Position numbers and translations under genes: made by a program. From positions 40,365 through 104,364 of the forward strand of contig NZ_QNQU01000022.1 of NCBI RefSeq assembly GCF_003315595.1: a DNA stretch of 64,000 nt, written 5' to 3'. Shown in pieces: positions 1 to 7,437 of the stretch. Under the pieces are notes generated by a model. The model worked only from the letters and a program-made list of their open reading frames with translations. It was not told the origin of the DNA and searched no databases. Numbering within the stretch: the first letter of the stretch is position 1; each line of letters opens with the position of its first letter. The DNA comes from Pedobacter miscanthi. Its GTDB lineage: Bacteria; Bacteroidota; Bacteroidia; Sphingobacteriales; Sphingobacteriaceae.

Positions 1-2
1 TA

Positions 3-929
3 ATTGTTTTAGCTACGCTATTTACCGCCTGTTCCTCGTCGGATCAAAATGGTCATATGAAAGCGGGCGACCAAATTTTTGTAACTTCCGATAGCATAAA
101 GTTAGCAGTTAAAGTTGCCGGCAATGGTCCGGTTTGTATTTATTTGCATGGTGGCCCTGGCCAGGATTTTCTTTCCTTTGAGAAAATGGGAGGTGCAGGT
201 CTGGAGAAATGTCTGACAATGGTATACCTCGATCAAAGGGGATCGGGGCATTCTCAAAATGCAAAAGATTATAGTTTAAATCGTGTTGTGCAGGATGTAG
301 AAGAGTTGCGCTTAAAATTGGGCGTGAAGAAAATATATTTACTCAGCCATTCATTCGGAGGGGTATTGGCCATTAATTACGCACTTAAATACCCCGAACA
401 TTTATCTGGTATGATCATGGCCAATACCATAGCCCATTTCATGAATGCAAACCAGTTGCAGGAACAAATTGAATATGGATACCGGTTGCTGAAAAAGGAC
501 ACTATTATAAACGAAACAGATTCTAAAACATTAATGAATGGGGCGGCACTGGTTAGAAAAAAGTTAAGTGCAGCGCATCTTGGATATAAATATATTGCCA
601 ATGATGTAAATACGATTATTAAAATGGATAGTATCGAAGATTCTTATAAGCGTACATCAGATTTCGGAATGACGCTTTTTATGCCATTAGTAGATAGTAC
701 AAAGGTTCAGCAATACCCTGAATATTTTAAAGATTATGCTTTGTTAACTGATCAAATTACAACTCCGGCTTTAATTATAACAGGGAAGGATGATCATGCT
801 GTTGGACCGGATTATTATAAAAATTATAAGTTTATCAACCAGAAAGTGGTGCAGTTAGCAGGCTCGCACATGCTCTATTATGAAAACAATAAAGCATTTA
901 TTGCTGCAGTTTGCGGGTTTGTTAAGTAA
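3..929 (+). CDS. Alpha/beta hydrolase lipoprotein, prolyl aminopeptidase (S33)-like, 5' end outside window
   Basis: The fold is an alpha/beta hydrolase of the proline iminopeptidase type, which removes N-terminal proline or related residues, though substrates vary in this family. Numbered from the ATG at base 57, an HGGPG oxyanion motif lies near residue 31, the nucleophile elbow SHSFGG carries Ser99, and Asp245 and His271 complete a plausible triad. That ATG is probably not the start. The same frame is open back to base 3 and reads LATLFTAC followed by serines, a lipobox with its acceptor cysteine. The true start therefore lies before the window, and the product is probably an envelope-anchored lipoprotein. 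The fold is certain; the substrate is not. Confidence 0.85.
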   Translation: MVLATLFTACSSSDQNGHMKAGDQIFVTSDSIKLAVKVAGNGPVCIYLHGGPGQDFLSFEKMGGAGLEKCLTMVYLDQRGSGHSQNAKDYSLNRVVQDVEELRLKLGVKKIYLLSHSFGGVLAINYALKYPEHLSGMIMANTIAHFMNANQLQEQIEYGYRLLKKDTIINETDSKTLMNGAALVRKKLSAAHLGYKYIANDVNTIIKMDSIEDSYKRTSDFGMTLFMPLVDSTKVQQYPEYFKDYALLTDQITTPALIITGKDDHAVGPDYYKNYKFINQKVVQLAGSHMLYYENNKAFIAAVCGFVK

Positions 930-975
930 CAACTATAATTATAGCTTTTTTGTGTAATGTGCGTTTAGTGCACAA

Positions 976-1005
976 TAGACCCTGAAATAAATTCAGGGTG
1001 ACGAT
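976..1005 (-). repeat. GTCACCCTGAA hairpin repeat, copy 1
   Basis: On the minus strand this reads CGTCACCCTGAATTTATTTC and continues into the pairing arm AGGGTCTATT. The same element occurs at 63768 and 63882, with a diverged form at 59729. ACCCTGAA pairs with TTCAGGGT to form a short hairpin. It is a dispersed intergenic repeat without a coding function. Confidence 0.8.
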
Positions 1006-1035
1006 GCTGATTTTAATTTTTTGAAACTCTAAGTT

Positions 1036-1074
1036 AAACAAAAAAGCCTCCTGATTTTTAAATCGGGAGGCTTT
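1036..1074 (-). terminator. Rho-independent terminator of atpDC
   Basis: A stem with arms near 1043-1057 and 1060-1074 (AAAGCCTCC pairing with GGAGGCTTT, extended by an AT-rich part) is followed on the minus strand by a T-rich tail. It sits just past the atpC stop codon. The + strand reading has no comparable T tract, so it mainly serves the minus-strand operon. Confidence 0.85.
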
Positions 1075-1095
1075 GTAAATGAGTTAATCTTTTTT

Positions 1096-1341
1096 TTAAG
1101 CGATACCTTCTGCTAAAACTACAACTTTATTATGGATAGCTTCAACTACACCGCCTTTAATAAAAAAGCGTTGCTCATCGGCTTTGTTTGCTTTTATAAT
1201 AACTTCTCCATCTTCTAAAGTAGAGATGATAGCGGCGTGGTCTTTTAAAATCTGAAAAGAACCTAAAGTACCAGGAACCGTAACCGCAGTTACTTCACCT
1301 TCGAAAACTTTTTTATCTGGAGTTAATATTTCTAAATTCAT
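1096..1341 (-). CDS. atpC: ATP synthase F1 epsilon subunit
   Basis: This is the epsilon subunit of the F1 sector, which couples rotation of the central stalk to catalysis at the cytoplasmic face of the membrane. The 81 residues start MNLEILTPDKKVFEGEV and contain the pattern VPGTLGSFQILKDHAAIIS, typical of the N-terminal beta-sandwich. The inhibitory C-terminal helical domain is absent. Short epsilon subunits are common in Bacteroidota, so this is not read as a truncation. It lies 75 bp downstream of atpD on the same strand and ends at a terminator. Confidence 0.95.
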   Translation of the reverse strand: MNLEILTPDKKVFEGEVTAVTVPGTLGSFQILKDHAAIISTLEDGEVIIKANKADEQRFFIKGGVVEAIHNKVVVLAEGIA

Positions 1342-1356
1342 TCTTTTTTTAGTTTG

Positions 1357-1412
1357 GCGTAGAGCGTAGAGCGTGGAGCGTTTTAAACGCTTAGCACCTA
1401 ACGCTTAGCGCG
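1357..1412. repeat. Heptad-periodic repeat between atpD and atpC
   Basis: Eight consecutive 7-mers can be read: GCGTAGA, GCGTAGA, GCGTGGA, GCGTTTT, AAACGCT, TAGCACC, TAACGCT, TAGCGCG. The second half is partly the inverse complement of the first, so the atpDC transcript could fold here. It occupies almost the whole gap between two operon genes. It belongs to the 7-bp-periodic intergenic class also seen at 4637, 8011, 16328, 35664, 41553, 60881 and 62433. Confidence 0.75.
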
Positions 1413-1416
1413 TTTC

Positions 1417-2919
1417 TTAGTTCGCTTCTGCTAATAATTTTTTACCTTTTTCGATCGCATCTTCAATGCTACCAACTAAGTTAAATGCAGCTTCAGGATA
1501 CTCATCAACTTCACCATCCATGATCATGTTAAATCCTTTGATGGTGTCTTTAATATCAACCAATACGCCTTTTAAGCCTGTAAATTGCTCAGCTACGTGG
1601 AAAGGTTGAGATAAGAAACGTTGAACACGACGTGCTCTTGATACTACTAATTTATCTTCTTCAGATAATTCGTCCATACCTAAGATCGCGATGATATCCT
1701 GTAATTCTTTATAACGTTGTAAAGTTTCTTTAACGCGTTGTGCAGTGTTGTAGTGCTCATCACCTAAAACGGCAGGAGAAAGGATACGTGAAGTAGAATC
1801 CAATGGATCTACCGCAGGGTAAATACCTAACTCGGCAATTTTACGCGAAAGTACTGTAGTAGCATCTAAGTGGGCAAAAGTTGTTGCCGGAGCCGGGTCA
1901 GTTAAATCATCCGCAGGTACATATACCGCTTGTACTGATGTAATTGAACCACGTTTTGTTGAAGTAATACGCTCCTGCATTAAACCCATCTCAGTTGCCA
2001 ATGTTGGCTGGTAACCTACTGCAGATGGCATACGACCTAATAGGGCCGATACCTCAGAACCTGCCTGAGTAAAACGGAAAATGTTATCAACGAAGAAAAG
2101 GATATCTTTTCCAGCGCCTTCGCCATCACCATCACGGAAATATTCGGCAACGGTTAATCCTGATAATGCTACACGTGCACGTGCACCAGGAGGCTCGTTC
2201 ATCTGACCGAAAACTAATGTTGCTTTTGATTCTTTTAATTTTTCGGTATCAACAGCATTCAGATCCCATCCACCTTTTTCCATTGAGTGTAAGAATTCGT
2301 CGCCATAGTTGATTACACCTGACTCGATAAACTCACGAAGTAAATCGTTACCTTCACGGGTACGCTCACCAACACCTGCGAATACTGATAAACCAGCATA
2401 AGCTTTAGCGATGTTGTTTACCAACTCCATAATTAATACCGTTTTACCTACACCAGCACCACCGAACAAACCGATTTTACCACCTTTAGCATAAGGCTCT
2501 AATAAATCGATTACTTTGATACCTGTAAATAGCACCTCAGTTTCGGTAGATAAATCTTCAAACTTAGGAGGAGTTGCGTGGATAGGACGACCATCTGTTT
2601 TATCAACTGTGTTGATACCATCAATCGCTTCTCCAACTACATTAAATAAACGACCTTTAATCTGGTCGCCAACTGGCATTTTAATCGCAGCGCCAGTATC
2701 AACTACTTTCATACCACGAACCAAACCATCTGTAGAGTCCATCGAAATTGCACGTACACGGTCTTCACCTAAGTGCTGTTGAACTTCTAAAACAATTTTC
2801 TGTCCATTTTCTTTCGTTATCTCTAACGCATCAAAAATTTTAGGTAGATGGGCATCATCAGCAAAGCTAACGTCAACCACTGGGCCGATAATTTGTGCTA
2901 TTTTTCCTAAGTTAGGCAT
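1417..2919 (-). CDS. atpD: ATP synthase F1 beta subunit
   Basis: This is the catalytic beta subunit of F1Fo ATP synthase. The P-loop GGAGVGKTV, the GERTREGNDL segment, the SALLGRMPSAVGYQP segment and the C-terminal DELSEEDKLVV helix region are all present, and the protein is full length at about 500 residues. The frame opens at 2949, but the start is taken at 2919 (MPNLGKIAQIIGPVVDV), where family homology begins; the ten extra residues look like leader sequence. It forms an operon with atpC. The other ATP synthase genes are not in the window, which fits the split atp arrangement of Bacteroidota. Confidence 0.97.
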   Translation of the reverse strand: MPNLGKIAQIIGPVVDVSFADDAHLPKIFDALEITKENGQKIVLEVQQHLGEDRVRAISMDSTDGLVRGMKVVDTGAAIKMPVGDQIKGRLFNVVGEAIDGINTVDKTDGRPIHATPPKFEDLSTETEVLFTGIKVIDLLEPYAKGGKIGLFGGAGVGKTVLIMELVNNIAKAYAGLSVFAGVGERTREGNDLLREFIESGVINYGDEFLHSMEKGGWDLNAVDTEKLKESKATLVFGQMNEPPGARARVALSGLTVAEYFRDGDGEGAGKDILFFVDNIFRFTQAGSEVSALLGRMPSAVGYQPTLATEMGLMQERITSTKRGSITSVQAVYVPADDLTDPAPATTFAHLDATTVLSRKIAELGIYPAVDPLDSTSRILSPAVLGDEHYNTAQRVKETLQRYKELQDIIAILGMDELSEEDKLVVSRARRVQRFLSQPFHVAEQFTGLKGVLVDIKDTIKGFNMIMDGEVDEYPEAAFNLVGSIEDAIEKGKKLLAEAN

Positions 2920-2987
2920 ATCTGTTGTGAGTAAATTTATTACAGTCAATGAATTAAAGCTGTTTATAGGGGCTCCAATTCGGTTGG

Positions 2988-2995
2988 CAAAGTTA
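2988..2995 (-). promoter_or_regulatory. Candidate -7 box of the atpDC promoter
   Basis: On the minus strand this is TAACTTTG, matching the Bacteroidota -7 consensus TAnnTTTG, about 70 bp upstream of the chosen atpD start. No clear TTTG -33 box lies at the expected distance, so support is partial. Confidence 0.5.
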
Positions 2996-3122
2996 AGTTA
3001 TTCTTACTGAATTTTAAATATATATTAGAAAATTTTTTAACATCCTAAATGTTGTTAACTTTTAAGGAAAAAACTGCTCGAAAAACTATTGTTTTTATAG
3101 CAATTCAATCGTTATAAAAACC

Positions 3123-3641
3123 TTAAAAAGTATATCCCAATCCAATTCCGATAGTCAACTGGGTTTCGTCTCCCGTTAAAAGGAGGGCGCCTGTTCTGTA
3201 CATAAAACCGCCTGTAGGTTTTTGATGCCTGAAACCAGCCCTTAAAATTACCGGGGTGTTAACTGCTTTGTTATCGAAATTATATTGATATCCATTAATG
3301 GTAAGCAATTGTCCCGAAAAGCCATTCAATGGTTTTAATATGGTTAAACCAATACCGGCTTCAAAGAAATTCTGTGATGTTCTGCTTTTGCTTAAAAGTA
3401 GATTTATTTCCAGTGGAAAAATCAAAACATTTTCGATGGTTGAAAAACCCGCTCTTGGTACAATTTTTACTTGGTTACTTAATTGGAATATCCTGTCGTA
3501 ATTGATCGAATATACCCCGCCATTTCCAAGCAGCTCTGCGTAAATGCTGTTTTTTTTAATGGGCGGTTTGTTTAAGGTTGAATCCTGGGCAATGGCTTTA
3601 AAGCTAAATAGAAATAATAGAGCAGTTAAAATAGGTTTCAT
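3123..3641 (-). CDS. Exported protein, probable small outer-membrane beta-barrel
   Basis: I do not recognise a named family. The 172-residue product begins with a signal peptide (MKPILTALLFLFSFKAIAQ, cleavage after the final AQ) and continues with alternating polar and hydrophobic strands. These include SIYAELLGNGGVYSINYDRIF-type sequence, common in Bacteroidota outer-membrane beta-barrels, and the chain ends in an aromatic residue (GLGYTF). It is a single-gene unit, divergent from the reductase gene at 3737. The outer-membrane location is inferred from these features; no function can be given. Confidence 0.7.
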   Translation of the reverse strand: MKPILTALLFLFSFKAIAQDSTLNKPPIKKNSIYAELLGNGGVYSINYDRIFQLSNQVKIVPRAGFSTIENVLIFPLEINLLLSKSRTSQNFFEAGIGLTILKPLNGFSGQLLTINGYQYNFDNKAVNTPVILRAGFRHQKPTGGFMYRTGALLLTGDETQLTIGIGLGYTF

Positions 3642-3736
3642 CGTTATATTTGGTTCTTGAATTGATCAGTCTGAAAACTTCGTCACAAACCTATTACAAT
3701 TAATCGTAAGTGGCAAATAACATTTTAATATAAGGG

Positions 3737-4639
3737 ATGAAAAAAATACTTGTTACGGGCAGTAATGGCCTTTTAGGACAGAAAATAACAGAAAAAGTAC
3801 TGGCCGAAGGGCGGGTAAACTTGGTGGCCACATCAAAAGGGGGAAACCGTTATCCTGTTAAAGAAGGATATGTGTATGCCGAAATGGACATACTCGATCC
3901 CAGTCAGGTAAGCGAAGTTATCGAAAAATATCGTCCTGATGCAATTATCCATACGGCGGCAATGACCAACGTAGATACCTGCGAAGCAAATAAAGAACTT
4001 TGCCATCAATTAAATGTAAATGCTGTTAACACCCTGTTATCGGTATGCGAAGAAAAAAACATACAGTTGATCCATTTGAGCACCGATTTTGTTTTTGATG
4101 GGGCAGATGGGCCTTATAAAGAAGAAGATGCTGTTAATCCGGTAAGTTATTATGGCGAATCGAAGGTGCTGGCAGAAGAGCTGATCAAAAACTCAAAAGC
4201 AAACTGGACCATTTTAAGAACGATACTGGTTTATGGAATTAGCAATGACATGAGCCGTAGCAATATTGTACTGTGGGCTAAAGGCGCATTGGAGAAAGCT
4301 TCGCCCATAAATGTAGTTAACGATCAGTGGCGTATGCCTACCCTGGCCGAAGACCTTGCTGAAGCATGTTTGTTAGCTGTTGAAAAAAATGCTAATGGAA
4401 TTTATCACATATCAGGCAAAGATTACATGAGCATTGCAGATTTAGTACGGAAAGTTGCCGATTATTGGAAACTCGATCATTCATTTATAAACGAGGTCAG
4501 TTCGGCAAGTTTAAACCAGACAGCCAAGCGACCTGTAAAAACGGGATTTGTGCTGGATAAGGCAATTAAAGATTTAGGTTACAATCCGCATTCTTTTGGA
4601 GAAGGATTGGTAATTTTGGAACAACAGATGAAACGTTAG
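3737..4639 (+). CDS. dTDP-4-dehydrorhamnose reductase-like SDR family protein
   Basis: This is an extended short-chain dehydrogenase of the RmlD type, which reduces dTDP-4-keto-rhamnose with NAD(P)H to dTDP-L-rhamnose. The nucleotide-binding motif VTGSNGLLGQ lies at residues 6-15, STDFVFDG follows in the middle, and the catalytic pair is Tyr139-xxx-Lys143 in YYGESK. At 300 residues the length fits the family. No other rml genes are adjacent, so the exact sugar substrate is an inference from family. The stop codon TAG is also the first three bases of a heptad repeat. Confidence 0.8.
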   Translation: MKKILVTGSNGLLGQKITEKVLAEGRVNLVATSKGGNRYPVKEGYVYAEMDILDPSQVSEVIEKYRPDAIIHTAAMTNVDTCEANKELCHQLNVNAVNTLLSVCEEKNIQLIHLSTDFVFDGADGPYKEEDAVNPVSYYGESKVLAEELIKNSKANWTILRTILVYGISNDMSRSNIVLWAKGALEKASPINVVNDQWRMPTLAEDLAEACLLAVEKNANGIYHISGKDYMSIADLVRKVADYWKLDHSFINEVSSASLNQTAKRPVKTGFVLDKAIKDLGYNPHSFGEGLVILEQQMKR

Positions 4640-4671
4640 TCCTGAGTCGACAGTCTTAAGTCTGTAGTCTC
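4637..4671. repeat. Heptad-periodic AGTC repeat
   Basis: Five 7-mers follow one another: TAGTCCT, GAGTCGA, CAGTCTT, AAGTCTG, TAGTCTC. The first overlaps the stop codon of the reductase gene. A sister array with the same core is at 60881-60915, next to the rlmF stop. Confidence 0.75.
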
Positions 4672-4731
4672 AAAACAATTAAGCAATAAAAACATTTAAC
4701 AATATATTTATTATTTACTAAAACATACACA

Positions 4732-5196
4732 ATGGCATTACAAACAGGCGATACCGCCCCTGATTTTAAATTATACAGTTCTGAATTAACAGAAGTTTCC
4801 CTTTCCGGTTTCAAAGGCAAAAAAGTAATCATCCACTTTTTCCCGATGGCTTTTACCGGAACATGTACGGAGCAGTTATGTAACATGCGTGATAATTTTA
4901 GTTATTACGAAGGCATAAATGCACAGGTTATCGGCATCTCTGTAGATTCTCCGTTCTCATTAGGCAAATTTAAAGAAGTACAAAGTTATCAGTTCCCGTT
5001 ATTATCTGATTTTAACAAAGAGGTATCTACAGCTTATGGCGCATTTTACGACGAATTTGCTTTCGGATTGAGAGGCGTTTCTAAACGGGCAGCTTTTGTA
5101 GTCGATGAAGAAGGAAAAATTGCTTATGCCGAAGTTTTGGAAAACGCAAAGGATTTGCCTGATTTCAAAGCAATTAATGATGCATTAAGCAAATAA
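4732..5196 (+). CDS. Peroxiredoxin, AhpC/TSA family (Bcp/AhpE-like)
   Basis: This is a thiol peroxidase that reduces hydrogen peroxide and organic peroxides in the cytoplasm. The conserved segment FPMAFTGTCTEQLCNMRD carries the peroxidatic Cys45; Cys50 is placed like the resolving cysteine of atypical two-Cys Bcp proteins. At 154 residues with no signal peptide, the length fits the family. It stands alone, between a reductase gene and a tRNA. Whether Cys50 truly acts as resolving cysteine is inferred from position only. Confidence 0.9.
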   Translation: MALQTGDTAPDFKLYSSELTEVSLSGFKGKKVIIHFFPMAFTGTCTEQLCNMRDNFSYYEGINAQVIGISVDSPFSLGKFKEVQSYQFPLLSDFNKEVSTAYGAFYDEFAFGLRGVSKRAAFVVDEEGKIAYAEVLENAKDLPDFKAINDALSK

Positions 5197-5241
5197 AGCA
5201 TTATCTGCAAAGAATTATTTTAAGATTTTTTTAAAATTTAA

Positions 5242-5272
5242 TTGGAAATTAAAATATCAAGTTATACCTTTG
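5242..5272 (+). promoter_or_regulatory. Promoter of tRNA-Arg
   Basis: TTG at 5242-5244 and TACCTTTG at 5265-5272 are separated by 20 bp, matching the Bacteroidota -33 TTTG / -7 TAnnTTTG pattern. The tRNA begins 24 bp after the -7 box. Confidence 0.8.
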
Positions 5273-5295
5273 CAGTCCGTTAACGATACGGAAAC

Positions 5296-5369
5296 GCATT
5301 TGTAGCTCAATTGGATAGAGCATCTCACTACGGATGAGAAGGTTTGGGGTTCGAATCCCTACAAGTGCA
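5296..5369 (+). tRNA. tRNA-Arg (anticodon ACG)
   Basis: The cloverleaf closes fully. The acceptor GCATTTG (5296-5302) pairs with CAAGTGC (5362-5368) with one G-T pair, the D stem is GCTC/GAGC, the anticodon stem is TCTCA/TGAGA around loop CTACGGA, and the T loop is TTCGAAT. The anticodon ACG (5330-5332) would be edited to ICG and read CGU, CGC and CGA. The CCA end is not encoded. It has its own promoter and terminator. Confidence 0.97.
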
Positions 5370-5372
5370 CTT

Positions 5373-5405
5373 AAAGGGAGAATTGTAAAATTCTCCCTTT
5401 TTTTG
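5373..5405 (+). terminator. Terminator of tRNA-Arg
   Basis: A perfect 12-bp stem (AAAGGGAGAATT with AATTCTCCCTTT) closed by a GTAA tetraloop is followed by a run of T. Confidence 0.92.
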
Positions 5406-5507
5406 TTTAAGTATGTTGTTTAAGTGTCTTACTATCAGTCGTTTGATAGTTCTTCTCCTCAATAGTTTTTGTTAGCTGGATATTATCTTTAAAGATATTT
5501 AGTAAGA

Positions 5508-6068
5508 CTAAAGCTGAATATTTCGCTCAAAATATACAATGTTATTATCGTAAATGCCCTGATAAGGATTTCCGCATGGACGGAAGCCGTTGTTCAAAAG
5601 AAAACGCTGACTGCTGGGGGTAGCGGTAGTGGAAAACAGGATACCTCCGTGATGGGTAATTTTTTGAAGCAACATCGTTTTTAAGGTACTACTAATTCCC
5701 TTTTGACGGAAAGAGGCAAGTGTATACGAATAACCAATTTCGAGGAAAGGTTTATTAATTCCGATTCTAACACCTGCTTTTTTACGTACATCTTTCAAAT
5801 AAGAAATGCCAGGCTTTTTTATCGCTGAAATGCCCACCAGCTTTTTGTTCTGATAACAGAAGCCAAGTAGTTCGGCGCTGAGGATTTTTAATGGCAGATC
5901 AACCGGAGATACCTTATTTCCCTTACGGAGCAGCAGATAAAAATAATGCAATTCGGTTATAGAGCAATCTGCAGGCCTTTTGATTTCAAAATAACAGTTA
6001 TCTAAAAAATTGGAGCCAAAAAAGCACTCCTGGTAAGTTGCCAGGCCAGTTGATGTGTGCTGGTTCAT
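5508..6068 (-). CDS. GNAT-like N-acetyltransferase
   Basis: The 186-residue product resembles the GNAT fold. A strand ending in FLEIGYSYTL is followed by ASFRQKGISSTLKTMLL, which matches the R/Q-x-x-G-x-G/A acetyl-CoA loop and its helix. Then come a strand with ILFSTTATPS and a segment RFLLNNGFRPCG, typical of the motif B region. The substrate cannot be told. It is probably transcribed downstream of the 89-residue gene at 6111-6380 (42 bp gap, same strand). Confidence 0.65.
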   Translation of the reverse strand: MNQHTSTGLATYQECFFGSNFLDNCYFEIKRPADCSITELHYFYLLLRKGNKVSPVDLPLKILSAELLGFCYQNKKLVGISAIKKPGISYLKDVRKKAGVRIGINKPFLEIGYSYTLASFRQKGISSTLKTMLLQKITHHGGILFSTTATPSSQRFLLNNGFRPCGNPYQGIYDNNIVYFERNIQL

Positions 6069-6110
6069 AGGATTCAGGGATTGATTTACTTAGTAACTAA
6101 GAGCGAGGTT

Positions 6111-6380
6111 TTATTTCTTTTTCCCCCTTAATGTATTGCTAAGCGTTGCCGACAGGGATAACATGTTGCAAACCTTTTCGCTCCAGTCGATCAGCGCATC
6201 CTCCGGAGAAGTTCCTAGCCCTGAAATGTCATGCTCCTCCTCAAAAGAGAGTACAGCGTAATAACAATCACCGTCTTGGTAAATTGCGGGCTTAAACTGC
6301 ATTACAAATGTTGGCAACCTGTACCGGTCATAATCAAAATCCACCAGTCTGCCCGGAATTGTTCTTACCTGCTGTTTCAT
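6111..6380 (-). CDS. Small hypothetical protein, weakly HicB-like
   Basis: This 89-residue protein has no signal peptide. Its middle part (QDGDCYYAVLSFEEEH, then GLGTSPEDALIDWSEKV) recalls HicB antitoxins and related RNase H-like folds, in which a short sheet is followed by a G-x-S/T-x-E/D-A-L helix. There is no adjacent HicA toxin ORF and no C-terminal DNA-binding domain, so a toxin-antitoxin role is not supported. It probably shares a transcript with the GNAT gene downstream. Confidence 0.5.
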   Translation of the reverse strand: MKQQVRTIPGRLVDFDYDRYRLPTFVMQFKPAIYQDGDCYYAVLSFEEEHDISGLGTSPEDALIDWSEKVCNMLSLSATLSNTLRGKKK

Positions 6381-6544
6381 AAGCTATTATTTTGATAAAA
6401 TAACTGGTCTGCCAAACCTGGCAAACAAACGTATTCCTAAATTAACAGCTTTATGTTTCTTTAAAGTTAATGGTTTATTGTCTGTTTGTTAAGGAAAAGC
6501 TGGTCAATGTAACGAAGCAGATGAAACCAGCAGGATGCTCTGCT

Positions 6545-6811
6545 TTAAAAGCTAATGTTATGCGTATTTTTTATTTCTGCCATTACAAAAGTACTGTGTA
6601 CTTCCTATACTTTCTACCGAACCCAGTTTATTAAAAACAAAATCCTGGTAATGTTTCATGTCTTTTGCATATACTTTCAGGATGAAGTCGTAATCTCCCG
6701 AAATATGATAACATTCAACAACTTCATCAATATTAAGGATATCTTCTACAAAGCGGTGACCAATTTTTTTGTCGTGCTGTTTGAGTTTAATGTTGCAAAA
6801 AAAACTGTTCT
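6545..6811 (-). pseudogene. Decayed Lrp/AsnC-family regulator (C-terminal part, frameshifted)
   Basis: Translating the minus strand gives KLKQHDKKIGHRFVEDIL, then EVVECYHISGDYDFILKVYA, then DMKHYQDFVFNKLGS and SIGSTQ: the ligand-sensing RAM domain of Lrp/AsnC regulators. After STQ the frame breaks. The expected STFVMAEIK continuation appears in another frame, as if two bases had been lost, and runs to a stop at 6545. Upstream of 6811 the frame hits a stop, and no helix-turn-helix can be read. Lrp proteins need that N-terminal domain to bind DNA, so this is a remnant. Confidence 0.75.
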
Positions 6812-6864
6812 CCAGTTAAAAATTGCCAATCCCTCTTCCGATTTTTTTCTTCAAACCGTATTAA

Positions 6865-7065
6865 ATGATAAACGCTTTGAACCTTTTAAAATCTGCTACA
6901 ACTTTTGAAGTTTCAGACAAGAATAATAATCAGCCACAGAATATAACATTGCGGTCTTCAGGTAAATCTTTAGATAGTGGAGACTTTAGAGGAAATTTTT
7001 CTCTTTCAAATGATGATGATGATGATGAATCGGGCTTCTGTTGCCCTTGTTGTTTACCTCGCTGA
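6865..7065 (+). CDS. Orphan small ORF with acidic tract and CCPCC tail
   Basis: I do not recognise this 66-residue product. It starts MINALNLLKSATTFEV, has a polar middle rich in N, Q and S, then five consecutive aspartates and glutamate, and ends in SGFCCPCCLPR. There is no signal peptide. A leader-like N-terminus, an acidic stretch and a short cysteine-rich tail resemble a peptide precursor (RiPP-like) or a metal-binding peptide. However, no modification enzyme, protease or exporter lies nearby. It is divergent from the Lrp remnant. No clear promoter was seen, so chance ORF status cannot be excluded. Confidence 0.35.
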   Translation: MINALNLLKSATTFEVSDKNNNQPQNITLRSSGKSLDSGDFRGNFSLSNDDDDDESGFCCPCCLPR

Positions 7066-7437
7066 TTAAAATTTACTGGATCATCACAAACTAATTGCAT
7101 AAACATGATTCATTAGCCTTTAATATCGATGAATTTTCAGCGGGCTGGCGACTCAAAACATGGCAACTTGTTTGGCGCAGTAATCTTTTATTTTACGAAT
7201 ATTCTGAAAAATATAAATATTGCACAAGATTCTTTGCAGAATAAGATAAATGTCATCAAAATACCGCTTTTTTAAATAAATTCTCAATTATAAATGGCTT
7301 CTAAATTAATAATTATATATTTGCAGCCTTGAAAGTAAACAATGTCTAATCCTATTAATCAGTGATTTGAATATTACTTTTAACAGAGCCATAGGAATAA
7401 GGCTTTTTTAATTTTGAAGACAACCTAAACGACTTGA
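7066..7437. other. Intergenic region upstream of adk
   Basis: About 370 bp with no convincing gene. A 48-codon frame from 7129 shows no recognisable features. The only signal is TATATTTG at 7316-7323, a match to the Bacteroidota -7 box, without a good -33 partner. It could drive adk with a leader of about 110 bases. Confidence 0.45.

Noticed and set aside
1096..1341. Truncated atpC
   Set aside because: The missing C-terminal helices are usual for Bacteroidota epsilon subunits, and the gene ends at a proper stop and terminator.
6555..6908. 117-residue plus-strand ORF
   Set aside because: It is antisense to the Lrp/AsnC remnant, which explains its length.
7129..7276. 48-codon frame upstream of adk
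   Set aside because: No motif, signal or promoter supports it; it could be chance in AT-rich DNA.
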